From G026625185 sp035256645 (GTDB taxonomy: Bacteria; Desulfobacterota; WTBG01; JAGOGO01), in assembly GCA_035256645.1 (NCBI GenBank), contig DATEXU010000282.1, positions 1 through 15,676 on the forward strand: a DNA stretch of 15,676 nt, given 5' to 3'. Each line of letters begins with the position of its first letter. Position 1 is the stretch's first letter. Below the pieces are notes generated by a model, which worked only from the letters and a program-made list of their open reading frames with translations, searched no databases and was not told where the DNA came from. Made by a program: the position numbers and the translations under genes. This document shows, piece after piece, positions 5,798 to 12,930 of the stretch.

Positions 5798-8488
5798 ATG
5801 AGTCACATACAAGTGATGTTTGACCCCAAAACGATAGCCCTGATCGGCGCAACTGAGAAGGAAGGCGCCGTCGGACGGACAATCTTGGATAACCTGCTCC
5901 GGTCAAAAGAGAGGAGGATATTTCCGGTAAACCCCCATATGAGCAAGGTATTGGATGTGGAGTGCTATCCCGTCATCGCAACCGTTCCCGAGCATGTGGA
6001 TCTGGCCGTTGTGGCAACTCCTGCCCGATCAGTGCCGGGTGTGGTTGAGGAATGCGGCCGGGCAGGCGTAGAGGGGGTGGTCATCATCTCCGCCGGGTTC
6101 AAGGAGATTGGTGAAGAAGGCACACGATTAGAGAGCGAAATCGACCGGATCAGGAAAACGTATGGGATGCGTATTATGGGACCAAACTGCCTCGGTTTTG
6201 TGCGACCCGTTCTGGGCTTAAACGCGACCTTTCTTAGAGGCAACCCTCCGCCGGGGAATATTGCTTTTATTTCTCAGAGCGGCGCCCTCGGCAGCGCGAT
6301 ACTCGATTGGGCGGTCAGCGCCGGGATAGGCTTTAGCATGTTTGCATCACTCGGCTCCATGGTCGATGTCGACTTTGGCGATATGATCGATTTCCTGGGA
6401 GATGACCAGGCCACCAGGAGCATCCTGATCTATATGGAGGGTGTGGGCAACGCGAGAAAATTTATGAGTGCGGCCCGGGCGTTCGCCCGGCGGAAACCAA
6501 TTATTATTTTAAAGCCCGGCAGATTCGCGCAGAGTGCAAGGGCAGCCCATTCCCACACCGGCGCTATGGCAGGGGACGACGTGGTATATGAAGCAGCTTT
6601 CAGAAGGGTTGGCGCCGTAAGGGTCGGAGAAATAGCGGAACTCTTCGATGCCGCCAAGGTTCTTGATTCGAAAAGGTTGCCGGCCGGCCCGAGACTCGCC
6701 ATAGTAACGTCTGCCGGCGGGCCCGGCGTGATGGCCACCGACGCTCTTATCCACCTGGGCGGGGAACTGGCGGAACTCTCTGATGAGAGCATGAAGAAAC
6801 TCAACGCATTTTTGCCGCCCTACTGGAGCAAAGCCAACCCTGTTGACCTGCTTGGAGACGCAACCGTCGACAAGTTTACGAAAGCCCTCACCATTTGCCT
6901 CGATGACCCCAAGGTGGACGGAGTGCTCGTCATTTACGTACCCATGGACTCTGCCCCTTCAACCCAGGTTGCGCAAGCGGTGGCCGATAGTGCGAAAAAT
7001 GCCTCAAAGCCTGTCATCGCAACGTGGATGGGGGCAGAAGACGTCGAGGAAGGGAGACACATTTTTGTTGAGAACAGCATCCCCACCTACGATACCCCGG
7101 AGGTGGCTGTCAGAACTTATGTGAATATGTGCAGGTATAAGAAACATCTCGACCAGCTCTATGAGACACCTGACGAGTTACCGGCAAACAAAGCGCCCTC
7201 GAGAGATCACCTGAAAGCGCTTCTCAGGATGGCCCTCGAGGAAGGACGATCGCTTCTCAATGAAGAAGAGTCCAAGGATTTTCTTATGAGCTACGGTATC
7301 CCGGTGACGAAGGCGCAGGTCGCTCAAAGCCCCGAAGCGGCATTGGGTATGGCAGAAAAGGTGGGCTATCCGGTCGTCATTAAGATTGTTTCGCCTGATA
7401 TTTCTCACAAAAGCGACGTCGGTGGCGTCATCATGGGAATAGATTCAAATGCAGTCCTGAAGGAAGCGTATGAGAAGTTGATCCAAAGGGTGAAAAAACG
7501 CGCCCCGGAAGCGGCCATCATGGGTGTAGCCGTCGAAAAAATGATTACCGATGTCGATTACGAGCTCATCCTTGGAGCCAAGAAAGATAAAGATTTCGGT
7601 TCGGTCATCCTCTTCGGGATGGGAGGAACGATGGCCGAGTTCATTAAAGATTTTTCGATCGGGCTTCCGCCGCTCAACCGGACATTGGCAAAGATGTTGA
7701 TGCAGGACACCAAGGTATACAAAATGCTCCAGGGCTTTCGGGGTAAACCGGCAGCGGATTTTGAAGGGCTCGAGGAAATCCTCGTAAATTTGTCCAATCT
7801 GATCGTCGACTTTCCCGAAATAGCTGAAATCGACATAAATCCTCTTGCCATTTCGAATAGCAAAGCTTCCGCCCTTGACGCACGAATCATAATTGACAAA
7901 AATTATGACGCTACCTGTCGATCAACCTATCCTCACTTGATTATTACTCCCTATCCGACCAAGCACATCACAACCTGGCAACTCTCAGATGAGACCAAAG
8001 TGCTTCTGAGGCCAATACGCCCTGAAGACGAGCCCGCTGAGCACGAGATGCTTTCTTCGTTGTCTAAAGAAACATTGAGGACCAGGTTTTTCTCCACTAT
8101 CAAAGATATCTCCCATGAGTGGCTTATCCTTTTCTGTAATATCGACTACGACCGGCACATGGCGATCGTTGCGGAGATGGAGGAAAATGGAAAGAAAAGC
8201 ATGATAGGGGTTGCAAGACTTATTATGAACCAGGACCTGACGTCCGGCGAAGTGGCCGTCCTCGTGCAGGATAAGTTCCAGGGGAAACACCTTGGAACTA
8301 AATTTGTAGAGGTGCTCATCGAGATAGCTAGGGAAAGAGGCCTTGAGGATATCCGGGCAGATGTTCTTACCGAAAATGAAAGCATGCTCAAGGTCTTCAG
8401 GCGGTTGGGATTTTCAACTCATTGTGTTCCCGGCGGCACGAGTGAAGCCGTGTTGAAGTTGAAAGAACAAGGGGCTCCGGGAGAATGA
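5798..8488 (+). CDS. ADP-forming acyl-CoA synthetase / GNAT acetyltransferase fusion (Pat-like)
   Basis: This 896-residue protein starts at ATG 5798 with AAAAGGA (5784-5790) 7 bp upstream. Domains in order: CoA-binding Rossmann domain (about 5-135, FDPKTIALIGATEKEGAVGR), succinyl-CoA-ligase-like domains (about 150-450) with SHTGAMAGDD carrying the probable phospho-His253, an ATP-grasp domain (about 475-695, YPVVIKIVSPDISHKSDVGG, GMGGTMAEFIKD, EIDINPLAI), and a C-terminal GNAT domain (about 730-890) with the acetyl-CoA loop QGKHLG (828-833). This is the layout of PatZ/Pat protein-lysine acetyltransferases. In enterobacterial Pat, as I recall, the synthetase part is thought inactive; here the His and ATP-grasp motifs look intact, so it may still form acyl-CoA or sense CoA/nucleotides. 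Its GC-rich codon use contrasts with the AT-rich genes just upstream and marks the end of the island. Confidence 0.92.
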   Translation: MSHIQVMFDPKTIALIGATEKEGAVGRTILDNLLRSKERRIFPVNPHMSKVLDVECYPVIATVPEHVDLAVVATPARSVPGVVEECGRAGVEGVVIISAGFKEIGEEGTRLESEIDRIRKTYGMRIMGPNCLGFVRPVLGLNATFLRGNPPPGNIAFISQSGALGSAILDWAVSAGIGFSMFASLGSMVDVDFGDMIDFLGDDQATRSILIYMEGVGNARKFMSAARAFARRKPIIILKPGRFAQSARAAHSHTGAMAGDDVVYEAAFRRVGAVRVGEIAELFDAAKVLDSKRLPAGPRLAIVTSAGGPGVMATDALIHLGGELAELSDESMKKLNAFLPPYWSKANPVDLLGDATVDKFTKALTICLDDPKVDGVLVIYVPMDSAPSTQVAQAVADSAKNASKPVIATWMGAEDVEEGRHIFVENSIPTYDTPEVAVRTYVNMCRYKKHLDQLYETPDELPANKAPSRDHLKALLRMALEEGRSLLNEEESKDFLMSYGIPVTKAQVAQSPEAALGMAEKVGYPVVIKIVSPDISHKSDVGGVIMGIDSNAVLKEAYEKLIQRVKKRAPEAAIMGVAVEKMITDVDYELILGAKKDKDFGSVILFGMGGTMAEFIKDFSIGLPPLNRTLAKMLMQDTKVYKMLQGFRGKPAADFEGLEEILVNLSNLIVDFPEIAEIDINPLAISNSKASALDARIIIDKNYDATCRSTYPHLIITPYPTKHITTWQLSDETKVLLRPIRPEDEPAEHEMLSSLSKETLRTRFFSTIKDISHEWLILFCNIDYDRHMAIVAEMEENGKKSMIGVARLIMNQDLTSGEVAVLVQDKFQGKHLGTKFVEVLIEIARERGLEDIRADVLTENESMLKVFRRLGFSTHCVPGGTSEAVLKLKEQGAPGE

Positions 8489-8492
8489 ACAG

Positions 8493-8708
8493 ATGAGTGG
8501 TGTGTTGTCCAGACTTTTCTCCGCATCCAAACCGCCGGCGGATCATTCGCACAACCACAAGCAGCTATCTCCAAAGAACTTTTGTAGAGCGAACAGGCAG
8601 ATATGGTGCGGCAGTTCTCCAAAAACTGCACACTGAAACGAATGGCCTGACGGCGCAAGAAGCCCCCAAGCTCGTTTGAAACAATATGGGTTGTCCAAAT
8701 TTGACTGA
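8493..8708 (+). pseudogene. Shattered N-terminus of a MgtA-type P-type cation ATPase
   Basis: The start ATG 8493 follows the synthetase stop by 4 bases and has GGGAGA upstream. The frame opens MSGVLSRLFSASKPPADHSH and continues NHKQLSPK. At about 8575 the family-like reading moves to another frame, giving AAVLQKLHTETNGLTAQEAP with KL. At about 8673 it moves again to RLKQYGLSKFD and ends at TGA 8706-8708. The order LQ.LHTE.NGLT..EA..RLKQYG is the cation-transporter N-terminal domain found at the start of P-type ATPases (Mg2+/Ca2+ type). Only about 70 codons remain of a protein that should be near 900 residues; the membrane and phosphorylation domains are gone. Two frameshifts plus this loss mark an old deletion. 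It was probably once the next gene in the synthetase operon. Confidence 0.65.
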
Positions 8709-8739
8709 AAATTTTAAAAGTGAGATAATAAGACCTGTT

Positions 8740-9297
8740 ATGAACCCACAAAATAAAGGACACGAAGTATCGCAAGATTTACCAATCAAAAGGATTGTGC
8801 CCATAAAGGAAAAAGTTGGGATTCTTACGCTGGGAATTTTGGTCAAAACCTTTATATTTGGCTACTTTTTTGACTATCTGCTATATCCATTCGTAATTTG
8901 GAAAATGGGACTCATCAAAGGCGGCCTCATGATGACAGTTCTTTCTGGTTTTGTTTACTATCTATTGTTAATTTTTTACGACTGGTCACGAAGAGATTGG
9001 CTCGGCATTGAGGCAATAAAGGGGCTGAAGGACTACAGCGGCAATAGTAAGATTCGCAGGTTCACTTCCTGGATTCTCCGCAAAAGCGACGCGGTTGTTT
9101 TACTTTTTCTTTCAATGAGATACGATGCCTTTATTATTACCGCATACATGCGTCACGGAAATCATCAATATAATGGCTTGGGCAGGCGGGATTGGAAGAT
9201 ATTTTTTTCGAGTCTTATAATTGGCAACATTTACTGGTCCTTTGTCGCATTCATGGGGGTGTCGGTTGTTGAGTATGTTTGGCAACACTTTTTCTAA
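8740..9297 (+). CDS. Polytopic membrane protein, family not recognised
   Basis: The frame is open from ATG 8686 (203 residues), but I prefer ATG 8740 (185 residues, start MNPQNKGHEV), because the first codons of the longer version overlap the ATPase remnant. Neither start has a strong ribosome site. Hydrophobic segments lie at about residues 27-49, 57-80, 118-133 and 160-180 of the short form. The loop between the second and third is charged (YDWSRRDWLGIEAIKGLKDY) and the region before the last has the motif MRHGNHQYNGLGRRDWK. Two RRDW motifs, 73 residues apart, may be equivalent cytosolic loop elements. I know no family with this pattern. It is more AT-rich than the synthetase gene. Function is unknown. 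Confidence 0.7.
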   Translation: MNPQNKGHEVSQDLPIKRIVPIKEKVGILTLGILVKTFIFGYFFDYLLYPFVIWKMGLIKGGLMMTVLSGFVYYLLLIFYDWSRRDWLGIEAIKGLKDYSGNSKIRRFTSWILRKSDAVVLLFLSMRYDAFIITAYMRHGNHQYNGLGRRDWKIFFSSLIIGNIYWSFVAFMGVSVVEYVWQHFF

Positions 9298-9449
9298 TGA
9301 ACAGAACCGTAAAAGTTTAAAAATTTTTTAGACATACGAAGCTGGCAATTATGAGCATGAAAGGGCCCAACCAACCTTTTTCTTGGATTAATTCGAAGTT
9401 AGGAGTGAGGGAGACGAAAAAATTTTCCGTCCCGAAAGGAGGGAAGACA

Positions 9450-10595
9450 ATGACCTTAATAAACAGGTTTAACGCGTGCTTGATGCTCTTGTTTGTTTTT
9501 TTCATTCCGGTTTATGGCTCAGCCCTTGCTCAGGAAAATCAGCCTGCCATTATTAAAAAGGTTTCCCCATCCGTCGTTTCCATCATCACCTACACTCCAG
9601 ACAATAAGCCGCTCGCCCAGGGAAGCGGCTTTTTTATCAATCAGCAAGGAGATGTTATCACCAACCGGCATGTGCTTGAAGGTGCAGACCGGGCGGAAAT
9701 AAAAACTGCTTCTGGGAACCTCTTTCCACTGGAGGCAATTCTTGCTGAGGACGAAGAGGGAGACCTTATCAGGTTCTCAGTGAAGATTTCTGCCCAGGAA
9801 GTGATTCCCCTGTCACTTAGTAAATCCATTCCCGAGGTCGGGGAAAAGGTTATTGTCATCCGAAGCCCCCTCGGCCTTGAAAAGTCCGTCTCTGATTGCA
9901 TTGTCTCTGCGGTTCGGGACATTCCTGCATTCGGAAAAATCCTTCAGATAACCGCTCCAATCTCTCCTGGTTCAAGCGGAAGCCCGGTAGTAAATATGAA
10001 AGGTGAGGTTCTTGGGGTTGCCACCTTCCAAAGAGTTACAGGCCATAACCTAAACTTTGCCCTGCCGGGTCAAAGAATAAATCAGTTGACAACATCCAAA
10101 GCTAGGACAGTTGCCGAATGGAATGCCAAACGACAAACAGAAGGCATACCTGAAGCAGAAGGGCTTTTTAAAAAAGGCCTATCGTATTATTTGGCTGAAG
10201 ATTATGAAAAAGCGATTCCTTATTTTGAAAAGGCAGTGCAAAAAAATCCTTTTTCTGCAAAAGTATACTTTTGTCTGGGGACGGCTTATGACTATCTCGG
10301 CCGCTATCAGGACGCAGTAGAAGCTTATAAAGAAGCTATCCGCCTTAAACCGGATTTTGCCGAAGCCCACTGTAACCTGGCCCTGGCTTATGCCCACCTC
10401 GACCGCTATCAGGACGCAGTAGAAGCTTACAAACAGGCTATCCGCGTTCAACCGGAATATGCCGAGGCGCACTATGCCCTGGGCGCAACCTACCTCATAC
10501 TTGGAGACAAAGGCTCAGCAGTGGAGGAATATAAGATTTTGAAAGATTTGGATAAAGAAAAAGCAAACAAATTGTTTAACTTTATATATAAGTGA
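9450..10595 (+). CDS. Secreted HtrA-like trypsin-fold protease with C-terminal TPRs
   Basis: This 381-residue protein starts at ATG 9450 with AAAGGAGGGA (9435-9444) 5 bp upstream; the in-frame ATG at 9351 has no such site and would bury the signal peptide. Signal peptide about 1-28 (hydrophobic LMLLFVFFIPVYG, cleavage near ALAQ). The trypsin-like S1C domain covers about 32-215: TNRHVL with His74, EGDLIRF with Asp105, and PGSSGSPV with Ser176, a variant of the usual GNSGGP. Instead of PDZ domains, about four TPR units fill residues 240-375, for example LGRYQDAVEAYKEAIRLKPD. The protein is probably a periplasmic quality-control or regulatory protease whose TPRs bind partners. HtrA-like proteases with TPRs exist in other bacteria. 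The N-terminal half of the TPR array has diverged more than the central two units. Confidence 0.88.
   Translation: MTLINRFNACLMLLFVFFIPVYGSALAQENQPAIIKKVSPSVVSIITYTPDNKPLAQGSGFFINQQGDVITNRHVLEGADRAEIKTASGNLFPLEAILAEDEEGDLIRFSVKISAQEVIPLSLSKSIPEVGEKVIVIRSPLGLEKSVSDCIVSAVRDIPAFGKILQITAPISPGSSGSPVVNMKGEVLGVATFQRVTGHNLNFALPGQRINQLTTSKARTVAEWNAKRQTEGIPEAEGLFKKGLSYYLAEDYEKAIPYFEKAVQKNPFSAKVYFCLGTAYDYLGRYQDAVEAYKEAIRLKPDFAEAHCNLALAYAHLDRYQDAVEAYKQAIRVQPEYAEAHYALGATYLILGDKGSAVEEYKILKDLDKEKANKLFNFIYK
10301..10429 (+). repeat. Recent 102-bp internal duplication in the TPR array
   Basis: Positions 10301-10327 are identical to 10403-10429 over 27 bases, with good similarity beyond; the period is 102 bp, exactly one 34-residue TPR. 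This indicates a fairly recent in-frame duplication of one TPR unit or gene conversion between two. Confidence 0.75.
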
Positions 10596-10609
10596 GGAGA
10601 TGGAGGAGG

Positions 10610-10874
10610 ATGCAAAAAAATATTTATGTTAGCTATGATATTGATGGTTTCTCAGATGGAAGTGATGCAAGCCAATAGTCCTCGAAGTCAACCAGGGTTG
10701 TCCCGTTTTTCAGTATATGGAGGCTCGTGTTTGACAGAATATATAATAATTACAAGTAGTTATTATACCTTCATGCGTGAGACCGATACCAAATACGCAT
10801 TGAGGTATTCCGTTCGCCTTCGAAATTTGCTTTTAGTACCTAATAGGTGTTATTATAAAAACTTTTTTCAGTAA
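10610..10874 (+). pseudogene. Small exported-protein-like reading frame broken at a poly-A run
   Basis: A strong ribosome site (GGAGGAGG, 10602-10609) directly precedes ATG 10610, but that frame stops after 22 residues at 10676-10678. In the neighbouring frame the sequence after the A7 run (10613-10619) reads KIFMLAMILMVSQMEVMQAN, which resembles a signal peptide, and stays open to TAA 10872-10874. One base fewer in the A7 run would join ATG 10610 to this frame. The downstream residues (SPRSQPGLSRFSVYGG, then YIIITSSYYTF and a Arg/Leu-rich end) match nothing I know and may not be coding. It may be a decayed small secreted protein, an A-tract slippage site, or chance. The stretch 10596-10895 holds no other gene I can support. 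Confidence 0.3.
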
Positions 10875-10882
10875 TAACTACT
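10755..10882. repeat. 11-bp inverted repeat flanking about 106 bp
   Basis: AGTAGTTATTA (10755-10765) is the exact reverse complement of TAATAACTACT (10872-10882). The enclosed segment is AT-rich and non-coding in appearance. It could be the ends of a miniature element, but no target-site duplication is evident, and chance is possible in AT-rich DNA. Confidence 0.3.
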
Positions 10883-10895
10883 CGAAAGAATAATC

Positions 10896-12017
10896 ATGAC
10901 TGGCATGGAAATCATTACTGTGGAAGGAAAATCGGAATTAAAGGACTTCATTGACCTGCCATGGAGAATCTATGCTGGGCACCCCAATTGGGTTCCTCCC
11001 CTCAAGAAAGAGGTTCGCCGGTTGCTGGACCCCCGCAGTCACCCGTTCTGGGAGTTTTCCGAGCGCATCCTCTTTCTGGTCCGACGCGGTTCGGAGACGG
11101 TGGGAAGGATTGCGGGCATAATAGATCGCCATTATAACCGGTTCCACGGCGAAAAGATGGGCATTTGGGGATTCTTCGAATGCACTGACGATCCGGAGGC
11201 CGTGGCGGCCCTCTTCTCTTCCGTTGAGACGTGGGCTCTTCAGAAGGGAATGACTTTCCTGAGAGGCCCGCTCAGCCCGTCTATGAATTACGAGACAGGG
11301 CTGCTCATCGAGGGCTTCGATTATCCGCCTGCTGTGGGTATGACTTATAACCCGCCGTATTACCTAAGGCTAATCGAATCGTGCGGCCTCACCAAAGAAA
11401 AGGACCTGCTGGCCTTCCTGATAGATGGCGAGTACCGGCTGCCGGACTGGATAGAGCGCCTTGCTGAACGGACCGCTCAAAAAAAGGGTGTCCGCATCAG
11501 GCACGTTGATCCGAAGCATATGGATGCTGAGTTCGCCCTGATCAGGGAGATCTACAATGACTCTTGGTCAGGCAACTGGGGTTTCGTCCCCCTGACCGAT
11601 AATGAGATGCGGGACATTCAAAAAAGTGTGAAGCCCTTCGCAGACCCGGGTTTGGTGTTCTTCATGTATTACAATGATGAACCCGCAGCGGTCTGCGTGA
11701 TCTTTCCTGACATCAACCCTTTGCTCAAACACCTCAACGGCCGGATCAGCCCGCTGGGTCTGCTTAAGGCGCTCATCGGTTGGCGAAAGATCAGGGGACT
11801 GCGCTTGCTGATGTTAGGCATCAAGGAGAAGTACCGACAACTGGGGCTGCCCATGCTGGCCTTCCACCACATCTATGAGGTCGCGAGGGAACAAAAGAAA
11901 TATCATAATCTGGAGATGGGCTGGACCCTGGAGGACAACGAGTCGGTCAACGCATTGACAATGGAAACTGGCGCAAGAATATACAAGAAATATCGAATCT
12001 TCAGAAAGTCCTTATGA
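10896..12017 (+). CDS. YghO-like GNAT-superfamily acetyltransferase
   Basis: This 373-residue protein starts at ATG 10896 with GAAAG (10884-10888) upstream; a second ATG three codons on is also possible. The N-terminal half contains FIDLPWRIYAGHPNWVPPL (17-35) with VGRIAGIIDRHYN (about 69-81), GFFECTDD and GPLSPSMNYETGLLIEGFD, a run I associate with YghO-type proteins. The C-terminal half holds a second GNAT-like unit with PAAVCVIFPDINPLL and LEDNESVNALTMETGARIYKKYRIF, a typical GNAT end. The acetyl or acyl acceptor is unknown. The stop overlaps the next start (ATGA 12014-12017), implying coupling. GC-rich composition matches the genes to the right, so it probably opens the operon leading into the synthase. 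Some relatives are found beside lipid or sphingolipid-type genes, but this is only a weak recollection. Confidence 0.8.
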   Translation: MTGMEIITVEGKSELKDFIDLPWRIYAGHPNWVPPLKKEVRRLLDPRSHPFWEFSERILFLVRRGSETVGRIAGIIDRHYNRFHGEKMGIWGFFECTDDPEAVAALFSSVETWALQKGMTFLRGPLSPSMNYETGLLIEGFDYPPAVGMTYNPPYYLRLIESCGLTKEKDLLAFLIDGEYRLPDWIERLAERTAQKKGVRIRHVDPKHMDAEFALIREIYNDSWSGNWGFVPLTDNEMRDIQKSVKPFADPGLVFFMYYNDEPAAVCVIFPDINPLLKHLNGRISPLGLLKALIGWRKIRGLRLLMLGIKEKYRQLGLPMLAFHHIYEVAREQKKYHNLEMGWTLEDNESVNALTMETGARIYKKYRIFRKSL

Positions 12018-12859
12018 ATAGAAAAGTTACCGAACGAGGATATCGAGCGCGTCTCCTCGCAGTGGTGAGATGGCTGGCGGGGGTTGCGGCTGGATGCGTC
12101 CACAAAACGCACAGGCTCCACGCTTCGATGCAACCCGATGGCTGGAGTGCCCAGCCTATCGGAATCGTGCGACGGTTTACCCCCGATGCCGACCTAAATC
12201 CCGCTACCGGAACGCCCGTGGGGGACGAGGGCTATTACCTCTATATTCTGAACGAAGCTGCCAACTGGGATCACAGCGATCCGAAGTCGATTCTCTTCTC
12301 AATTTGGCAGCGTCCTTGGGCGCACAGTTGGCTCATCCTGGAAACTCCCGAGGATCGTCTGGAATGCGGTCACACCGGTGACTTCGGGCTAACGAGACCG
12401 CGTTACCATGAGGGCGTGTTTCAGAGAATTCAGAATGGGGATCCCAATCCGATCGCTTACTTGTGGCAGACGATGTCCGATGGCCGATTCCAGATCGGCA
12501 AGCCCAATCGCCCCCCTTCGTTTGTTTGGCGAATGCCGATTACCCGGCGACGGTATCAATTGATCTATGAATATGTAATGCAGCGGAAGTATGATCAGTT
12601 CGGCGCGAGGACCAACAACTGCACCGATATGGTGATAGAAACAGCGGCGCTTGCGGGCATCAATTTGATCCACCGCATTCGCCTCACCTTGCCGCCGGAA
12701 ACGAAGGTTTGGGGTCGGACGCGGCGTGTTTGGACGGATCCCCAATATCGCATATTAGAATACAGCACGCCCGAAGTTCTGGAAGCGGATCTGCGCCATC
12801 TTGCCTGTTTAGGAATCGGGAGTGATGCCACGGAGTGGTACCTGGCTTGGAAGCGGTGA
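12014..12859 (+). CDS. Putative lipoprotein with permuted papain-like HSW/NNC motifs
   Basis: This 281-residue protein starts at ATG 12014 inside the previous gene's stop. The N-terminus is basic (MNRKVTERGYRAR) and then weakly hydrophobic (LLAVVRWLAGVAAGC); Cys28 after AAG resembles a lipobox, so it may be a lipoprotein or an exported protein. The core has WAHSWLILETPEDRLECGHT with His104 and, 100 residues later, GARTNNCTDMV with Cys203. The order His first, Cys later, in an HSW...NNC setting, is that of circularly permuted NlpC/P60-like or DUF4105-like papain folds, which act on acyl or peptide bonds. The catalytic assignment is my inference. The last 60 residues (RRVWTDPQYRILEYSTPEVL) are unassigned. 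Coupled upstream to the acetyltransferase and 71 bp from the synthase gene. Confidence 0.72.
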   Translation: MNRKVTERGYRARLLAVVRWLAGVAAGCVHKTHRLHASMQPDGWSAQPIGIVRRFTPDADLNPATGTPVGDEGYYLYILNEAANWDHSDPKSILFSIWQRPWAHSWLILETPEDRLECGHTGDFGLTRPRYHEGVFQRIQNGDPNPIAYLWQTMSDGRFQIGKPNRPPSFVWRMPITRRRYQLIYEYVMQRKYDQFGARTNNCTDMVIETAALAGINLIHRIRLTLPPETKVWGRTRRVWTDPQYRILEYSTPEVLEADLRHLACLGIGSDATEWYLAWKR

Positions 12860-12920
12860 CGATCGCGCTGATACTTGAGCGTATCGGGTGGAATTGATCC
12901 AACTGGCAAATTGTCATAAT

Positions 12921-12926
12921 AGGTGA
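12921..12926 (+). promoter_or_regulatory. Ribosome binding site that sets the synthase start
   Basis: AGGTGA (12921-12926) lies 4 bases before ATG 12931. There are only 71 bases between the preceding stop and this ATG, with no clear promoter, so co-transcription with the two upstream genes is likely. Confidence 0.5.
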
Positions 12927-12930
12927 ACGA

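Noticed and set aside
6430..6804. 124-residue minus-strand frame within the acyl-CoA synthetase gene
   Set aside because: It is antisense to conserved synthetase motifs and is Ala/Ser/Pro-rich, as expected for a shadow frame in GC-rich DNA.
10731..10766. TTGACA (10731-10736) followed by TATAAT-like and TATTAT sequences
   Set aside because: Spacers are about 5 or 24 bases, not 16-18; AT-rich chance matches are likely.
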